Assembly (NCBI GenBank): GCA_963724985.1
Contig: CAVRWV010000015.1
Span: 62,001-126,000, forward strand
Source of the DNA: JAJPJE01 sp963724985
GTDB lineage: Bacteria; Acidobacteriota; Terriglobia; Terriglobales; Acidobacteriaceae
Direction of reading: 5' to 3'
Length of the DNA stretch: 64,000 bases
The notes under the pieces were generated by a model. The model had not been told where the DNA came from, ran no database searches, and saw nothing but the letters and a program-made list of their open reading frames with translations. Below, piece by piece: positions 1 through 9,536 of this stretch. Position 1 is the stretch's first letter. Each line of letters starts with the position of its first letter. Made by a program: the position numbers and the translations under genes.

Positions 1-222
1 GGCGCTTACTACGTCATGACCGACATCAGCGCCTTCGGCCTCAGCGACGATGTGACCTTCTGCAAATACCTGGTCAGCGAGATCGGCGTAGCTGCCGTTC
101 CGGGTTCGAGTTTCTACAGCAATCCGAAAAACGGCTCGAAGCAAGTGCGGTTTGCTTTCTGCAAGAAGGATGCAACGCTCGAAGAAGCCGCCAAACGATT
201 GGGTAAACTGACGATTCGTTGA
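1..222 (+). CDS. Aminotransferase class I/II, C-terminal end (partial)
   Basis: The frame is open from base 1 and ends at 222, so only the last 73 residues are here. They look like the small C-terminal domain of a fold-type I PLP-dependent aminotransferase: VAAVPGSSFY followed by QVRFAFCKKDATLEEAAKRL, where the arginine of VRFAF corresponds to the family's carboxylate-binding arginine. The lysine that binds PLP would lie outside the window. The substrate cannot be judged from this fragment; methionine- or aspartate-type aminotransferases end this way. Confidence 0.75.
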   Translation, partial: GAYYVMTDISAFGLSDDVTFCKYLVSEIGVAAVPGSSFYSNPKNGSKQVRFAFCKKDATLEEAAKRLGKLTIR

Positions 223-535
223 GTCACTAGATCATCCAGTTGCCGGCCTGTCGGTCTCTAGAGTTCGCCTCTGGTGCGTTCGACCGACATCCACCGTTCC
301 GAAATGCGTCCCCTCTCCTCGAAGTCATCCTGAGCGCAGCGAAGGAACTATGTATTTCTCTTTCGAAGCGGGGGCCGCACCCGAGCAGACGCCGAAAACT
401 CATGTACTGAAAAACTGATGTAAGCGAGAACTGAAAAACTGAACTACTGAAGTACTGACGTACCGAAAAACCGAGTGCTGAAAAATTGAGCGACTGACAG
501 ACTGACCGACTGAGAAACTAAATTACAATCGCCTC
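223..535. repeat. Spacer with CHPERSEG-type repeat and degenerate ACTGA word repeats
   Basis: No gene is seen here. Around 323-352 is one copy of the dispersed GTCATCCTGAGCGCAGCGAA repeat common in acidobacterial genomes. From about 395 to 525 the sequence is an irregular array of ACTGA-like words (ACTGAAAAACTGA, ACTGACAGACTGACCGACTG) with variable spacing. This array runs up to the start of the next gene. Confidence 0.6.
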
Positions 536-1744
536 GTGCTTCGCCTTCAGGCAGAGTTCGTTCCCGAGAACGATCGAGAGTTCTTCGCCGCCATTCCGGC
601 GAAGCCCGCCGTGTTTCTTCTGCGCGGAGAAGCGGGCACCGAGCCTTACGTCAGCAAAACCGCGAATCTTAGGCGGCGCCTTGTGCGGTTGCTGGGCGCC
701 GAAGGCGAGACCACCCGCCGTTTGAACCTGCGCAACCGCGTGCGCACGCTCGAATACTCCCCTACTGGCTCCGATTTCGAATCACAACTCGTCCTCTACA
801 AAGCTCTCCGCGAGGCCTTTCCCAAAAACTATGTCGATCGCCTGCGGCTGCGGTTTGCGCCGCTCGTGCACCTGCATCTCGAAAACCGCTACCCGCGCGC
901 GTCCGTGACCGTAAAGCTTGGCAAGAATGCCAGCGAATACTACGGACCGTTTGCCTCGCGCGTCTCCGCCGAGAAATTTGCGAACGATGCGCTCGACTTT
1001 TTCAAGATGCGCCGCTGCGTCGAGGAACTGAATCCCGATCCGAAATTTCCTGGCTGCGTCTACTCCGAGATGAAGATGTGCCTCGCTCCCTGCTTCAAAG
1101 GCTGCACGGACGAAGAGTACTCAGCCGAAGTCGTCCGCGTGCAGGAGTTCTTCGACACGGGCGGGCAATCGCTCCGGCGCGAACTGGAGCAGGCGCGCGA
1201 AAAAGCCTCAGCCGACCTCGAATTCGAAACCGCGGCAGCGCTTCACGCGAAGATCGAAAAGCTGAAGCCTGTGCTCGGGCAGGTGCCGGAGATCGTGACC
1301 CGGATCGATCGCATGAAGGGCCTAATGATTCAGCCCGCCGCCGAACCGGACTCAGTGATGCTGTTTCAGATCGACGCCGGACGCATTTCCGAACCGATTC
1401 CATTTCTCGTGAACCAGCCGGCAGACAGCGGCAAGATGCACTCCATGGAAGCTCGTCTGCAGGAAGCGCTCGCAGCTCCTGTTCTCGGCAAAACGACAGT
1501 GCTCGATACGATGGAACAGCTCGCGATCCTCAAGCGCTGGTACTACCGCACCAGCAAAACCGGCGAGGCCTTTTTCGGCGATCAGTCAGGCGAACTGCCC
1601 TGGCGACGAATCGTCCGTGGCTTGTCGCGCGTCTTCCGTGGCGAGAAAGCCGCGCCCGACCTCAGCGAATCAGCCAAGGACTACTGGATCTTCCGCCACA
1701 AAGAAGCTCGGATTGCAATAAGGTGGAGATCGGGTAATTGGTAA
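536..1744 (+). CDS. UvrC-like protein with degenerate GIY-YIG domain
   Basis: This 402-residue protein resembles the N-terminal half of the excinuclease subunit UvrC. Residues about 20-95 align with the GIY-YIG nuclease domain, but the signature is changed: AVFLL replaces G-V-Y-L and PYVSKTANLRRR replaces LYVGKAKNLR. Residues 130-190 hold the Cys-rich linker (RRCVEELN, GCVYSEMKMCLAPC) and about 215-250 the UvrB-interacting UVR helix pair (LEFETAAALHAKIEKL). The helix-hairpin-helix and most of the RNase H-like nuclease half of a roughly 600-residue UvrC are absent. I take it as a paralogue, not the housekeeping uvrC. The start is GTG at 536; no good Shine-Dalgarno site is visible. The last residues come from a GGTAATT word repeat that lies between this gene and the convergent one. 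Confidence 0.7.
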   Translation: MLRLQAEFVPENDREFFAAIPAKPAVFLLRGEAGTEPYVSKTANLRRRLVRLLGAEGETTRRLNLRNRVRTLEYSPTGSDFESQLVLYKALREAFPKNYVDRLRLRFAPLVHLHLENRYPRASVTVKLGKNASEYYGPFASRVSAEKFANDALDFFKMRRCVEELNPDPKFPGCVYSEMKMCLAPCFKGCTDEEYSAEVVRVQEFFDTGGQSLRRELEQAREKASADLEFETAAALHAKIEKLKPVLGQVPEIVTRIDRMKGLMIQPAAEPDSVMLFQIDAGRISEPIPFLVNQPADSGKMHSMEARLQEALAAPVLGKTTVLDTMEQLAILKRWYYRTSKTGEAFFGDQSGELPWRRIVRGLSRVFRGEKAAPDLSESAKDYWIFRHKEARIAIRWRSGNW

Positions 1745-1840
1745 ATAGGTAATTCGGACAACCGAAGGACTGAACGACTGACGAGCACTGAGCGACTTTC
1801 AATGTAACTGAAACCGACTCTAGATTCTTCAATTACTCAA

Positions 1841-3373
1841 TTACAAATTACCTATTTTGCTCCGTTTCCTGAACACCGGCTTCACCTCCCGCCGCCAGTG
1901 TTCATCCACAGCGATCAGGTTCCATTCAACATCAGGACTGAAGTAGCGTAGCAACGTGTCCGTCGCCGGATGGATGCGCAAAGCTGGCGCCACCAGCAGC
2001 AGCAGCGGCGATTGCTCGTTCAGCTCCGCGCCGGGAAAGTATCCGAACTTCTGAAATTCCCCGCGCGCGTGATGCCACCGCACGCGAGCCCAGTAGTCCA
2101 GACCTTGCAGCGGCAGGTGGATGTCTTCATCAGCTTTCAATTCGATCACCGCCAGCCGCCTGTCGTGAGTTGAGGTCAGCACGTCGATCATCGCGCGATC
2201 AGCCGCGGAAAACGCGGGCACCTGCGAATACACGAACTGCGAATTCAGCCGATGATCGAGCGCGTGCACGTCGCGTATCACCAACGACTCGAGCCAGCGC
2301 TCAGGCACCATCCTCCACAGCGCGTCCGACGCACGCGTCTCTCCCGCACGCCGTGAGAGCGCCAGCCGTGCCGTTATCTCGCGAAAGAACGCTTCCGATT
2401 CGCCATTGAGCACCGTCTCGTTCGCGCCCACACCAAAAACTATTTCTTCACCTGAACGAAACGAACCCGCGGCAAACGCCACGCGAGCCTGGGCAAATTC
2501 CAGCCCAAATAATCGGAACGAAATTTCTGCGGGTGAGAGCACGTGCACTTCGGTTCCCGGCACCAATTCACGAATGTGCTCGATCGATGTTGCGAACCGT
2601 TGCAGCGCGGCCGCATTATCAGGGCAATGAACAAGTCGCGTGCTGATATTGCCGATGTCGCCGGTATCCACCGCTTCCACCGTCGACATCTTTGCATCGA
2701 CCTCATACAACTGCCAGTTCGCGGCGGCATGGTTCAGATGCGCCATGCGCTCGCGCACCATCGCCGAGCGCTTGATCGGAACAAACAGCTTCAGCCCGGC
2801 AACGTGCCGTCGTTCAGCATCGCGCTGCCGCAAGTAGTCCAGCCACAAAATCCCGATGGTCAACGACGCGTCCACCGACGCTTGCGTTTCGTACTCATTC
2901 ACGCCGAGCACCGCCCACGCCGAAGTCCCCTGGTGAATCGCACCCCTTGCGTAGATCGGACCGAACGAGCGCTCCAGATCCACAGTCGACGTCAGCGGCG
3001 TAATCGTCGCACCCGGATACTCCCGCCGAAGAACACGTTCGAGCGTCCTGTGATAAGCAGTGCGTTGCGACTTCTTCGCAGTCGGGGTGCGATGATCTCG
3101 TCCGCGGCAGATCTCCAGCTTGTTCGGACGCGGTTGCCCCAGGCGCTGCACCGACAGCTTCAGCACCTCGCTCTTCGGTTCCGCATCGAGCACGCGCCGC
3201 ACGCAGTTTCGTTCTTCCGACCATAAGTGCAGCACGCATTTGCCGTGGTCAGTGGAAAGGGAATAGCGCGCGGTCTGTAAATCGAAGAGCGTCGTTCCGT
3301 CTTCAACGACGACGGCATCCCGCGATTCAGCCAGGAAGTCGTGTACCGTGCGAGCTAGGGCGGTGAGCTCCAT
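1841..3373 (-). CDS. Hypothetical protein with PD-(D/E)XK-like C-terminal region
   Basis: I do not recognise a named family for this 510-residue protein. It has no signal peptide or membrane segment. In the C-terminal part (about 395-430) a motif reads IDVLTSTHDRRLAVIELKAD, followed by QGLDYW. That is the D-x(n)-(E/D)-x-K pattern of PD-(D/E)XK nucleases with a downstream helical Q/W element, so a restriction-like fold is plausible. The N-terminal 380 residues contain alternating strands and helices but no motif I can name. The gene is convergent with the UvrC-like gene, and its last residues (SKIGNL) fall in a short AT-rich word repeat. A nuclease role is inference from one motif only. Confidence 0.6.
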   Translation of the reverse strand: MELTALARTVHDFLAESRDAVVVEDGTTLFDLQTARYSLSTDHGKCVLHLWSEERNCVRRVLDAEPKSEVLKLSVQRLGQPRPNKLEICRGRDHRTPTAKKSQRTAYHRTLERVLRREYPGATITPLTSTVDLERSFGPIYARGAIHQGTSAWAVLGVNEYETQASVDASLTIGILWLDYLRQRDAERRHVAGLKLFVPIKRSAMVRERMAHLNHAAANWQLYEVDAKMSTVEAVDTGDIGNISTRLVHCPDNAAALQRFATSIEHIRELVPGTEVHVLSPAEISFRLFGLEFAQARVAFAAGSFRSGEEIVFGVGANETVLNGESEAFFREITARLALSRRAGETRASDALWRMVPERWLESLVIRDVHALDHRLNSQFVYSQVPAFSAADRAMIDVLTSTHDRRLAVIELKADEDIHLPLQGLDYWARVRWHHARGEFQKFGYFPGAELNEQSPLLLLVAPALRIHPATDTLLRYFSPDVEWNLIAVDEHWRREVKPVFRKRSKIGNL

Positions 3374-3504
3374 GCGACAACGCCCCTCACGGATACCACG
3401 GATGGACGCGGCTTTCCGTGCGGTAAGTCACAGTGCGAGGGGAAACGCTATTTGACTCGCGGAGGAGACTCTTATGCCTGAAGACGCGTAGGGCAGCCTG
3501 AAAT

Positions 3505-3547
3505 GGTGCCCCAGGTTCGCGCCGTTCTTTTCGGCGCTAACCTGGGC
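3505..3547. repeat. Hairpin repeat GGTGCCCCA...TGGG (copy a)
   Basis: Bases 3510-3517 (CCCAGGTT) pair perfectly with 3539-3546 (AACCTGGG), and inside them 3519-3524 (GCGCCG) pairs with 3532-3537 (CGGCGC), leaving a T-rich loop. The hairpin sits 19 bases past the end of the M13 peptidase gene, so it may act as its 3' end structure. Related copies with other stem sequences are at 7811 and 8224 and, on the other strand, at 16523-16561. Confidence 0.7.
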
Positions 3548-3565
3548 TCAGACAATCGAATCGCC

Positions 3566-5625
3566 TCACCACACGTGGCAGGCGTTCTCTCTCACCATCG
3601 GCTGTCCAGCTTTGCAGCCGAATGCCTTCTGGAACTCCGTCGAGTTCGAGACCACGCCATTGACGCGGTACTGTCCCGGCGAGTGCGGATCGGTCATTGC
3701 CCGCACGCGCGAGTTTTCCGGCGTTACGTTCTGGCACCATATCTGACCATAAGCCAGGAAGAAGCGCTGTTCCGGCGTGAAGCCATCAATCGGCCCCGGC
3801 GCACCGCCCTTGTCCTTCATCGTGTTCTGCAGCGCCAGGTACGAGATGCGCACGCCGCCGTTATCCGCCGTGTTTTCGCCCAAGCGTCAGCTTGCCTTTC
3901 AGATGGACATCATCCACCGCAACGTAACTCTCATACTGGTCGGCGATGCACTGCGTGCGCTTGTCGAACTCGGCGCGATCCTCGGGCGTCCACCACGACT
4001 TGAAGTTTCCGACAGAATCGAACTGGCTGCCCTGATCGTCGAACCCGTGCGTCAGTTCGTGTCCAATCACCGCGCCAATACCACCGTAGTTCACCGCATC
4101 ATCAATGTTGTTGTCATAGAACGGCGGTTGCAAAATGCCGGCAGGGAAGTTGATGTCATTCATCGGAGGACGATAGTACGCGTTCACCGTTGGCGGCGAC
4201 ATCGACCATTCCGAGCGATCCACCGCCTTGCCAATCTTGTTCATCTGGCGGTTCTCCTCAAAAGCGTTCGCTCGCAGGATAGTTCCCGAGCGCATCGTCA
4301 CGCTTGATGGTGAGCTTCGTGTAATCCCGCCACTTGTCCGGATACCCAATATTGTTGCGAATCGCCTTCAGCTTGACGTCCGCTTGCTTCTTGGTCGTGT
4401 CCGTCATCCACGCGAGGCCCTGGAAGTCTTGCCCAGCGGCCGTTTCGATGGCATTCACCATTTTCAACGTGCGCTGCTTGCCTTCCACGCCGAAGGTCTC
4501 ATCGACGTAGGGCTGGCCCAGCGCTTCGCCGATTTGCCGATCCGTCCGGATGACACACCGTTTCCAGCGAACCTGGATTTCTTTCTGCCCATTCAGATAC
4601 TTGCGCTCGAACGCGAAATCTTCCTGCACAAAAGGTTCGGAGAGCGTAGGCGCCGTGCTGCGCACCAGGTGCCAGCGCAAATAAGTCTTCCAATCCGCGA
4701 TCGGAATGGAATCAAGCTTCGGACTCACTTGCTTGAAGAACTCCGGGTTAATCACATTCAGCGATTCGAACTTCGGCGCGCCGCTATCCGTGAAGTACTG
4801 CGTGAATTGGAAGTTCGGCGCCAGTTGGTTCAACTCCGCCAGGCTCATCGGATGATCGCGCTTGGCCGGATTACGCCGCTCGGCCCGATCCATCGACGAC
4901 TGCGCCAGCTCGGTTTCGATTTGCAGAACGGTCTTCGCCTGAGCCGCGGCAGCCTCGGGCTTGTCGCCCAATAGCTCGAACATCTTCTGAACGTGCGCGA
5001 CGTACCGCTCGCGTGTCTCCACCGACTTGGGATCACTCTTCAAGTAGTAATCGCGATCTGGCAATCCGAGTCCGCCCTGGTCAACATTCGCGATCATCTG
5101 CGTCGCGTCGTGCAGATTCGGTGACGGCCCAAATCCAAACAGTCCGCTCACGCCCTGCGAGTGCAAATACGCAATCGTGCTGATCAGGTTCTGCCGCGTT
5201 TCAATCGCCTCGATCCGCTGCATCTGCGGCTCGATCGGCTTCGCGCCCAGCGCATTGATGCGCGTCTCGTCCATGCAGGCGGCATAGTTGTCGCCAATCT
5301 TCTGCATCACCGCATCGCGCTTGGCACTGGCCACCGCGGCCTTTTCGAGAATGGCATGCAGTATGTCGTAGTTGCGCTCCTGCAATTCGTCGAAACGTCC
5401 CCAGCGCGCCTGGTCTCCGGGGATCGGATTCTTCGCCATCCATCCACCACATGCGTACTTGTAAAAGTCGACACACGGATCGGTCCCGAGATCCATCGCT
5501 GTCTTATCGAAGCTCGGAATGCGGGGGGCCACGGGAGAAGCCGGAGCTTTATTCGGACTGGGCGCGCTTTGCGCAAACGCAAGAGAAGTTAGCAGTACAA
5601 GGGAGCAACACAGTTTGAATCGCAT
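3566..5625 (-). pseudogene. M13 family metallopeptidase (PepO/neprilysin type), two frameshifts
   Basis: The locus encodes a zinc endopeptidase of family M13, about 686 residues, close to the normal length. ATG at 5625 is preceded by AGGAG and begins a signal peptide (MRFKLCCSLVLLTSLAFA), so the enzyme is exported. The N-terminal M13 domain carries DLGTDPCVDFYKYACGGW. Zinc motif HELTH (GHELTHGFDD) and the downstream GENTADNGG motif are intact, and the C-terminus ends in the typical C-x-V-W. However, these parts lie in three frames: one shift near 4275 (between DALGNYPA and RANAFEENRQ) and one near 3883 (within LTLGENTAD). All catalytic residues survive, which suggests sequencing error rather than decay. 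Confidence 0.85.
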
Positions 5626-5901
5626 GACACTCCTGGGAGGAACGGTGTGGCAAACGGGTGAGTGTACAGCAGAGCGGATTCCCGCTCCAATAGGTTGTTT
5701 CAACCGAACAGCAGTGTGGTGCGAGCAGTGGTTGCGGTATGACGAAATGCGGGTTTTGGGCCACGGTTCTCAATCCTCGGCCGCGATTTAGCCGCGGAAT
5801 CAATCGAGAGCAGTGCTCCATCGAAATCTGCGTGGGCCCCGGGTAGACTGCAAACAATTTCCTTCGCCACACAAATTCCACGCTCTCACGTGTGGTTATG
5901 A

Positions 5902-6441
5902 GTGATAGAAGCGATACTCTGGGCTTCCTTGATGCTCTTGCCTTTCAAGAAACGTAAGTCCCGCAATCTAGAGGGTTGTTACGCCGAACACGCCCCAGCC
6001 CTTCTCGCGTACGCACGCTCGTTTGGCCTGAACCATCATGCCGCTGAAGACTTGCTTCACCACGTCTTCTTGAAGGTGCTCGAAAGCTCTAACGATAAAG
6101 AAGTGGAGGAGATTCGCCCCTATCTCTTTCGCGCAATTCGGAATTCTGCGTTGAATCACCAGCGCGATCACTCTCGCGAGGTCGAACTTTCTGGGCAGGA
6201 ACCCTGGTTTCGCAACTCCGGTACGTCTCCGGAAGCCGAACTAGACCTGCGTTCGGCGCTTTGCGAATTGCCCGTGGAGCAGCGTGAAGTATTGCTGATG
6301 CACATCTGGGGTGGTCTTACGTTTGGCGAGATCGCCTCGGTCCTTGCGGATTCTCCCAACACTGTCGCGTCGCGCTATCGCTACGCTCTGAGCGCGATGA
6401 AACGCAGATTGCAGTCTGGATTAGAGGTCAAAGAACCATGA
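5902..6441 (+). CDS. ECF-type RNA polymerase sigma factor
   Basis: This is a sigma-70 family extracytoplasmic function factor of 179 residues. Region 2 covers about 25-95 (ECF-like helix with LLAYARSFGLNHHAAEDLLH and the later YLFRAIRNSALNHQR), and region 4 about 110-170 (LPVEQREVLLMHIWGGLTF with the helix-turn-helix TFGEIASVLADSPNTVASR). The start is GTG at 5902; the in-frame ATG at 5932 (MLLPFKKRK) is equally possible and neither has a clear Shine-Dalgarno site. Its stop overlaps the start of the next gene by ATGA. The three genes 5902-7786 are an operon, and the one-TM second protein is the natural candidate for the sigma regulator. Confidence 0.88.
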   Translation: MIEAILWASLMLLPFKKRKSRNLEGCYAEHAPALLAYARSFGLNHHAAEDLLHHVFLKVLESSNDKEVEEIRPYLFRAIRNSALNHQRDHSREVELSGQEPWFRNSGTSPEAELDLRSALCELPVEQREVLLMHIWGGLTFGEIASVLADSPNTVASRYRYALSAMKRRLQSGLEVKEP

Positions 6442-6815
6442 GAAATCTTGACGACGACATCGAGCTAGAAAACTACTTGCGCGACTTTCAGCCCGTGGCG
6501 CCTCGCCCGTTGCCATCTGTACGAAAACACGAGCCTCTAGTTTGGGCCGTCGTATTCGCCGGCGCTCTCTTGGTGCTGGCGGTCTTCGCGATCCGAAATC
6601 CCTGGCGGACGCAACCGCGCCAGGTACGAGCAGTACGAGAGCCGCGACAGTCCGTCGCGAACGTGCAAGGCAACGCGCTCACCGTTGGAAACCTAAGCGC
6701 TGCTGCTCAGCTGGGAGATGAAGCACTTGAATCGGCGCTCGCCCGAAGCTCCAAAGTTGCTTTGCCGCGCGTCGATAGACCTGACACCGCCCTGAACGTG
6801 CTGTCCGGTGAATAA
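6438..6815 (+). CDS. Single-pass membrane protein, possible anti-sigma factor
   Basis: The 125-residue protein starts in an ATGA overlap with the sigma factor stop, which implies translational coupling. Residues about 32-52 form one hydrophobic segment (VWAVVFAGALLVLAVFAI). The first 30 residues would be cytoplasmic and the last 70 outside. That topology fits an anti-sigma factor, but the zinc motif (H-x3-C-x2-C) of the ZAS class is missing and no family is recognised. The role is inferred from position only. Confidence 0.6.
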   Translation: MRNLDDDIELENYLRDFQPVAPRPLPSVRKHEPLVWAVVFAGALLVLAVFAIRNPWRTQPRQVRAVREPRQSVANVQGNALTVGNLSAAAQLGDEALESALARSSKVALPRVDRPDTALNVLSGE

Positions 6816-6829
6816 ATAAGGAGAGTCAA

Positions 6830-7786
6830 ATGAAAACAGCGATCATTCTCATCCTGGCGTTACTTTTCGCATTGCCGGCTACGGCCCAGGTGCCCTCGGG
6901 CGCGGAGAACAATGCCGCGTTACGCTACTGGAACGCCTTCGCACAGATGTCGGATGCAACTATCACCGAAGCCCAATCGCACCAACTCGAAGCGATTGCC
7001 AACGGCACTTCGCCGTGGGACGAATCTGCTTTCGGCAAACTGCTGAGCGATAACTCCGAGGCAGTCGAGACAATGGTCCGCGGTACGTCCCTTCCTTACT
7101 GCGCGTGGGGTCTCGACTTCCAACTTGGAGCCGCAACACCGATCCCGCAGATTCCTCGCGGACGCGCGCTTGCTCGCCTAAACGTGCTCACCGCGCAGCG
7201 CCTCGCCGCTCAGGGCCGTAGCCGAGAGGCCACGTTACATCTGCTTGCTGGTATCCGCTTTGCGCAGGACCTATCACAAGACATGTCGTTGATCGGTGTC
7301 CTCACGGGCAAGCTTGCGCTCGCTTCCGACTTGAATGCCGCCGCAGCCCTCGCTCAATCCAACCAGCTCTCCAAGACCGATCGCGAGAAACTTGCTCGCG
7401 CGGTTCGAGCCTTACCGGCGGACGTTTTCGATTGGAGTCAATCGATACGGAAAGAATCTGGGGCCATTCAGGATGCGCTCGTACAACTGGAGCAGGCGAA
7501 GGATCCCGCACAATATCTAGCAAAATGGGGAGTAAATTATAGCGACTGGAATGGGAAGCTTCGTCCGAGCACTGACGAGATTCGCCAATATGATTCTGTA
7601 ATGGCTGACGCCGCACGCGCCTTTCGTTTGCCGCCCGCGCAAGCCGACCAGCAACTCGCAACCATCGCGGCGAAAATCGATAGCATGGGTCCGGCATTCC
7701 GCGCTTTCACACCATCTCTCTTGCGCGCCAACACTTCCCGCAAGGACGTGGAAGAACTACGGCAGAAATTTCTGCAGAGTATGTGA
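6830..7786 (+). CDS. Secreted hypothetical protein of the sigma-factor operon
   Basis: This 318-residue protein has a clear signal peptide (MKTAIILILALLFALPATAQ) and a good Shine-Dalgarno site (AAGGAGA) six bases before ATG. The mature part is mostly helical (LARLNVLTAQRLAAQGRSRE, KTDREKLARAVRALPAD) and has no catalytic motif I can name. It follows the anti-sigma-like gene by 14 bases. It may be the effector or the envelope sensor of this regulon; that is inference. Confidence 0.7.
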   Translation: MKTAIILILALLFALPATAQVPSGAENNAALRYWNAFAQMSDATITEAQSHQLEAIANGTSPWDESAFGKLLSDNSEAVETMVRGTSLPYCAWGLDFQLGAATPIPQIPRGRALARLNVLTAQRLAAQGRSREATLHLLAGIRFAQDLSQDMSLIGVLTGKLALASDLNAAAALAQSNQLSKTDREKLARAVRALPADVFDWSQSIRKESGAIQDALVQLEQAKDPAQYLAKWGVNYSDWNGKLRPSTDEIRQYDSVMADAARAFRLPPAQADQQLATIAAKIDSMGPAFRAFTPSLLRANTSRKDVEELRQKFLQSM

Positions 7787-8324
7787 GCCTGATTGTCCCG
7801 GATCCGTCCGGGTGCCCCACTCGTGCGAAGCAACGAGTGGGAAGATCAAGGCTTACCTTCATCTTTGCTTTTGCCCCTCTTTGTCAATCTGCTCCGGACC
7901 CGCGACCCGGCGCGCGCGCCCAGTCCGTTTCGGGCGACCAGCAATCGCGGACTACCCACCGTTGTATCCGCGCGAAACCCGCCGTCTAATCACGCATGGG
8001 GTGCCACATGATATGGAACCACGTAGTACAACAGGATTCGGGGAACGCTCCCGCGCTTTGCTCGGCAGACGTAGATCTCGCACTTGAGCGGTCAATCGAA
8101 GCAGCACGGCTTGGCGTGCACCGTCGGGCCCAGGAACCCAACTTGGTCGATGACTTCGCTGAGCTTCTTCCTTCAGGTGACTGATCGCCCAAAGACCCTG
8201 GCGCAAGCCCGTTCCGCAACGCCGGTGCCCCACTCGTGCGAAGCAACGAATGGGAAGGTCACAGGCTCACCTTCATCTTGACTTTGCCTACTCTTGATTG
8301 AGCCACCTGCAGACCGATCGCCGT
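7787..8324. repeat. Spacer with two copies of the GGTGCCCCA hairpin repeat (b, c)
   Basis: I see no convincing gene in these 538 bases. Near each end is a copy of a roughly 60-base repeat beginning GGTGCCCCACTCGTGCGAAG, at 7811-7872 and 8224-8288. In the first, CCCACTCGT (7816-7824) pairs perfectly with ACGAGTGGG (7833-7841). In the second, the right arm reads ACGAATGGG, which keeps pairing as a G-U wobble only in the minus-strand RNA, the sense in which the neighbouring antiporter gene is transcribed. Each copy is the 3' neighbour of the gene next to it. Confidence 0.65.
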
Positions 8325-9536
8325 TCAGCCCAAGCGACTGCGTTCCACTTCTTCTGTGTCCATCGGCGCAGGCGTCAAGTCCGCCGGCTCATTGCGAAAT
8401 AGATATCGTAATACGAGTGGCGCAAACAGAGTCGTCACGGCTGTCATGATAATGACCACCGCGTACGCCTGCTGGGAAATTACGTTCATCTGCAAGCCGA
8501 TAAGAGCGACAATGAGCGCGACCTCGCCTCGTGGCGTCATGCCGATCCCTACCTGCAACGCCGCTCGGGGCCCTTCCGAAAGTACCGGAAGTCCGCAGCC
8601 CACCACCTTCGAGATAATCGCCAAAACGGAGATCACCCCAGCGTCGATCAGCACCTCGCGATTGAACATTCCGAGATCGAGGCGCGATCCCATGATAAAG
8701 AAGAAGAATGGCGCGAGGAATTCGTTGATGGCGTGGGCGCGTGGCGCCAACCCCCACTCCGGAGCGTAGTCGGCGAACACAAGTCCCGCGAAAAACGCGC
8801 CGATAATGGCGGCCATGCCGATCTTGGTGGCCGCAACCGAGAGTCCCAGGCAAATCGCGAGTGCCAGGATCAAAGGCGCGTCGTGCGTGGACATGCGCTC
8901 CAGCCCAGGCCGCATTCCGCGCACGATCCGCGGGCCGATAAAGATCATGAAGAAAGCGAAACTGAGAGCTTCGGCAATCAGTATGCCAATATGGAGCCAT
9001 TGCACCTTGCCGCCGGACGCAACGCCAGTGACGATCGTGAGCACGATCATCCCGAGAATGTCGTCAAAAACCGCCGCGCCCAGGATGATCTTCGCCGAGC
9101 GCGTATTCAGTGCATCCAGGTCGCTGAGCACCCGGGCAGTGATGCCCACACTGGTGGCGATCATGGCGGCGGCTACGAAGATGGATTCATGTCTCGGCTC
9201 GCCCCGCAACATCAGGTAGCCGAAACCGAGCACAAACGGAGCGACAATTCCCGCCACTGCGACGCGGATCGAAGTGCGTCCGACTCGAATCAGTTCCATC
9301 GGCCGGGTTTCCAGACCGACCGTGAACAGAAGGAAGATCGCGCCGACTTCCGCCAGAGATCCCACCGATTCGCTGGGGATCACCAGGCGAGTAGCGTGTG
9401 GGCCAAGAAACACGCCAGCCAGGATCTCGCCCAGAACTCCTGGTAGGGAGAACTGCTCGAAGACCTCACCGAAGACTTTCGCCCAGACAAAAATCGCGAA
9501 GAGTTCGAGTAGAAACCTGTCGGCATTAGCTGGCAT
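8325..9536 (-). CDS. Monovalent cation:proton antiporter (CPA2/KefB type)
   Basis: The 403-residue protein is an integral membrane exchanger with 11-13 hydrophobic segments along its whole length. It matches the Na+/H+ exchanger domain of the CPA2 family: an early LPGVLGEILAGVFLGPHA, FLLFTVGLETRPMEL, then the core pair AAVFDDILGMIVL, where the two adjacent aspartates are the ion-binding residues, and later TPRGEVALIVALIGL. The C-terminal NAD-binding (RCK/KTN) domain of KefB/KefC is absent, so this is the short form. It probably moves Na+ or K+ against protons across the inner membrane. ATG at 9536 is used. Confidence 0.88.
   Translation of the reverse strand: MPANADRFLLELFAIFVWAKVFGEVFEQFSLPGVLGEILAGVFLGPHATRLVIPSESVGSLAEVGAIFLLFTVGLETRPMELIRVGRTSIRVAVAGIVAPFVLGFGYLMLRGEPRHESIFVAAAMIATSVGITARVLSDLDALNTRSAKIILGAAVFDDILGMIVLTIVTGVASGGKVQWLHIGILIAEALSFAFFMIFIGPRIVRGMRPGLERMSTHDAPLILALAICLGLSVAATKIGMAAIIGAFFAGLVFADYAPEWGLAPRAHAINEFLAPFFFFIMGSRLDLGMFNREVLIDAGVISVLAIISKVVGCGLPVLSEGPRAALQVGIGMTPRGEVALIVALIGLQMNVISQQAYAVVIIMTAVTTLFAPLVLRYLFRNEPADLTPAPMDTEEVERSRLG

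Noticed and set aside
2543..3226. A 227-codon plus-strand frame opposite the 510-residue gene
   Set aside because: Arg/His-rich shadow frame of high-GC coding sequence; no motif and no ribosome binding site.
4228..4974. A 248-codon plus-strand frame opposite the M13 peptidase
   Set aside because: It is the antisense of a gene whose own motifs are clear.
7996..8233. Small frames in the spacer before the antiporter gene
   Set aside because: Overlapping frames on both strands, no ribosome binding site, and partly made of repeat sequence.
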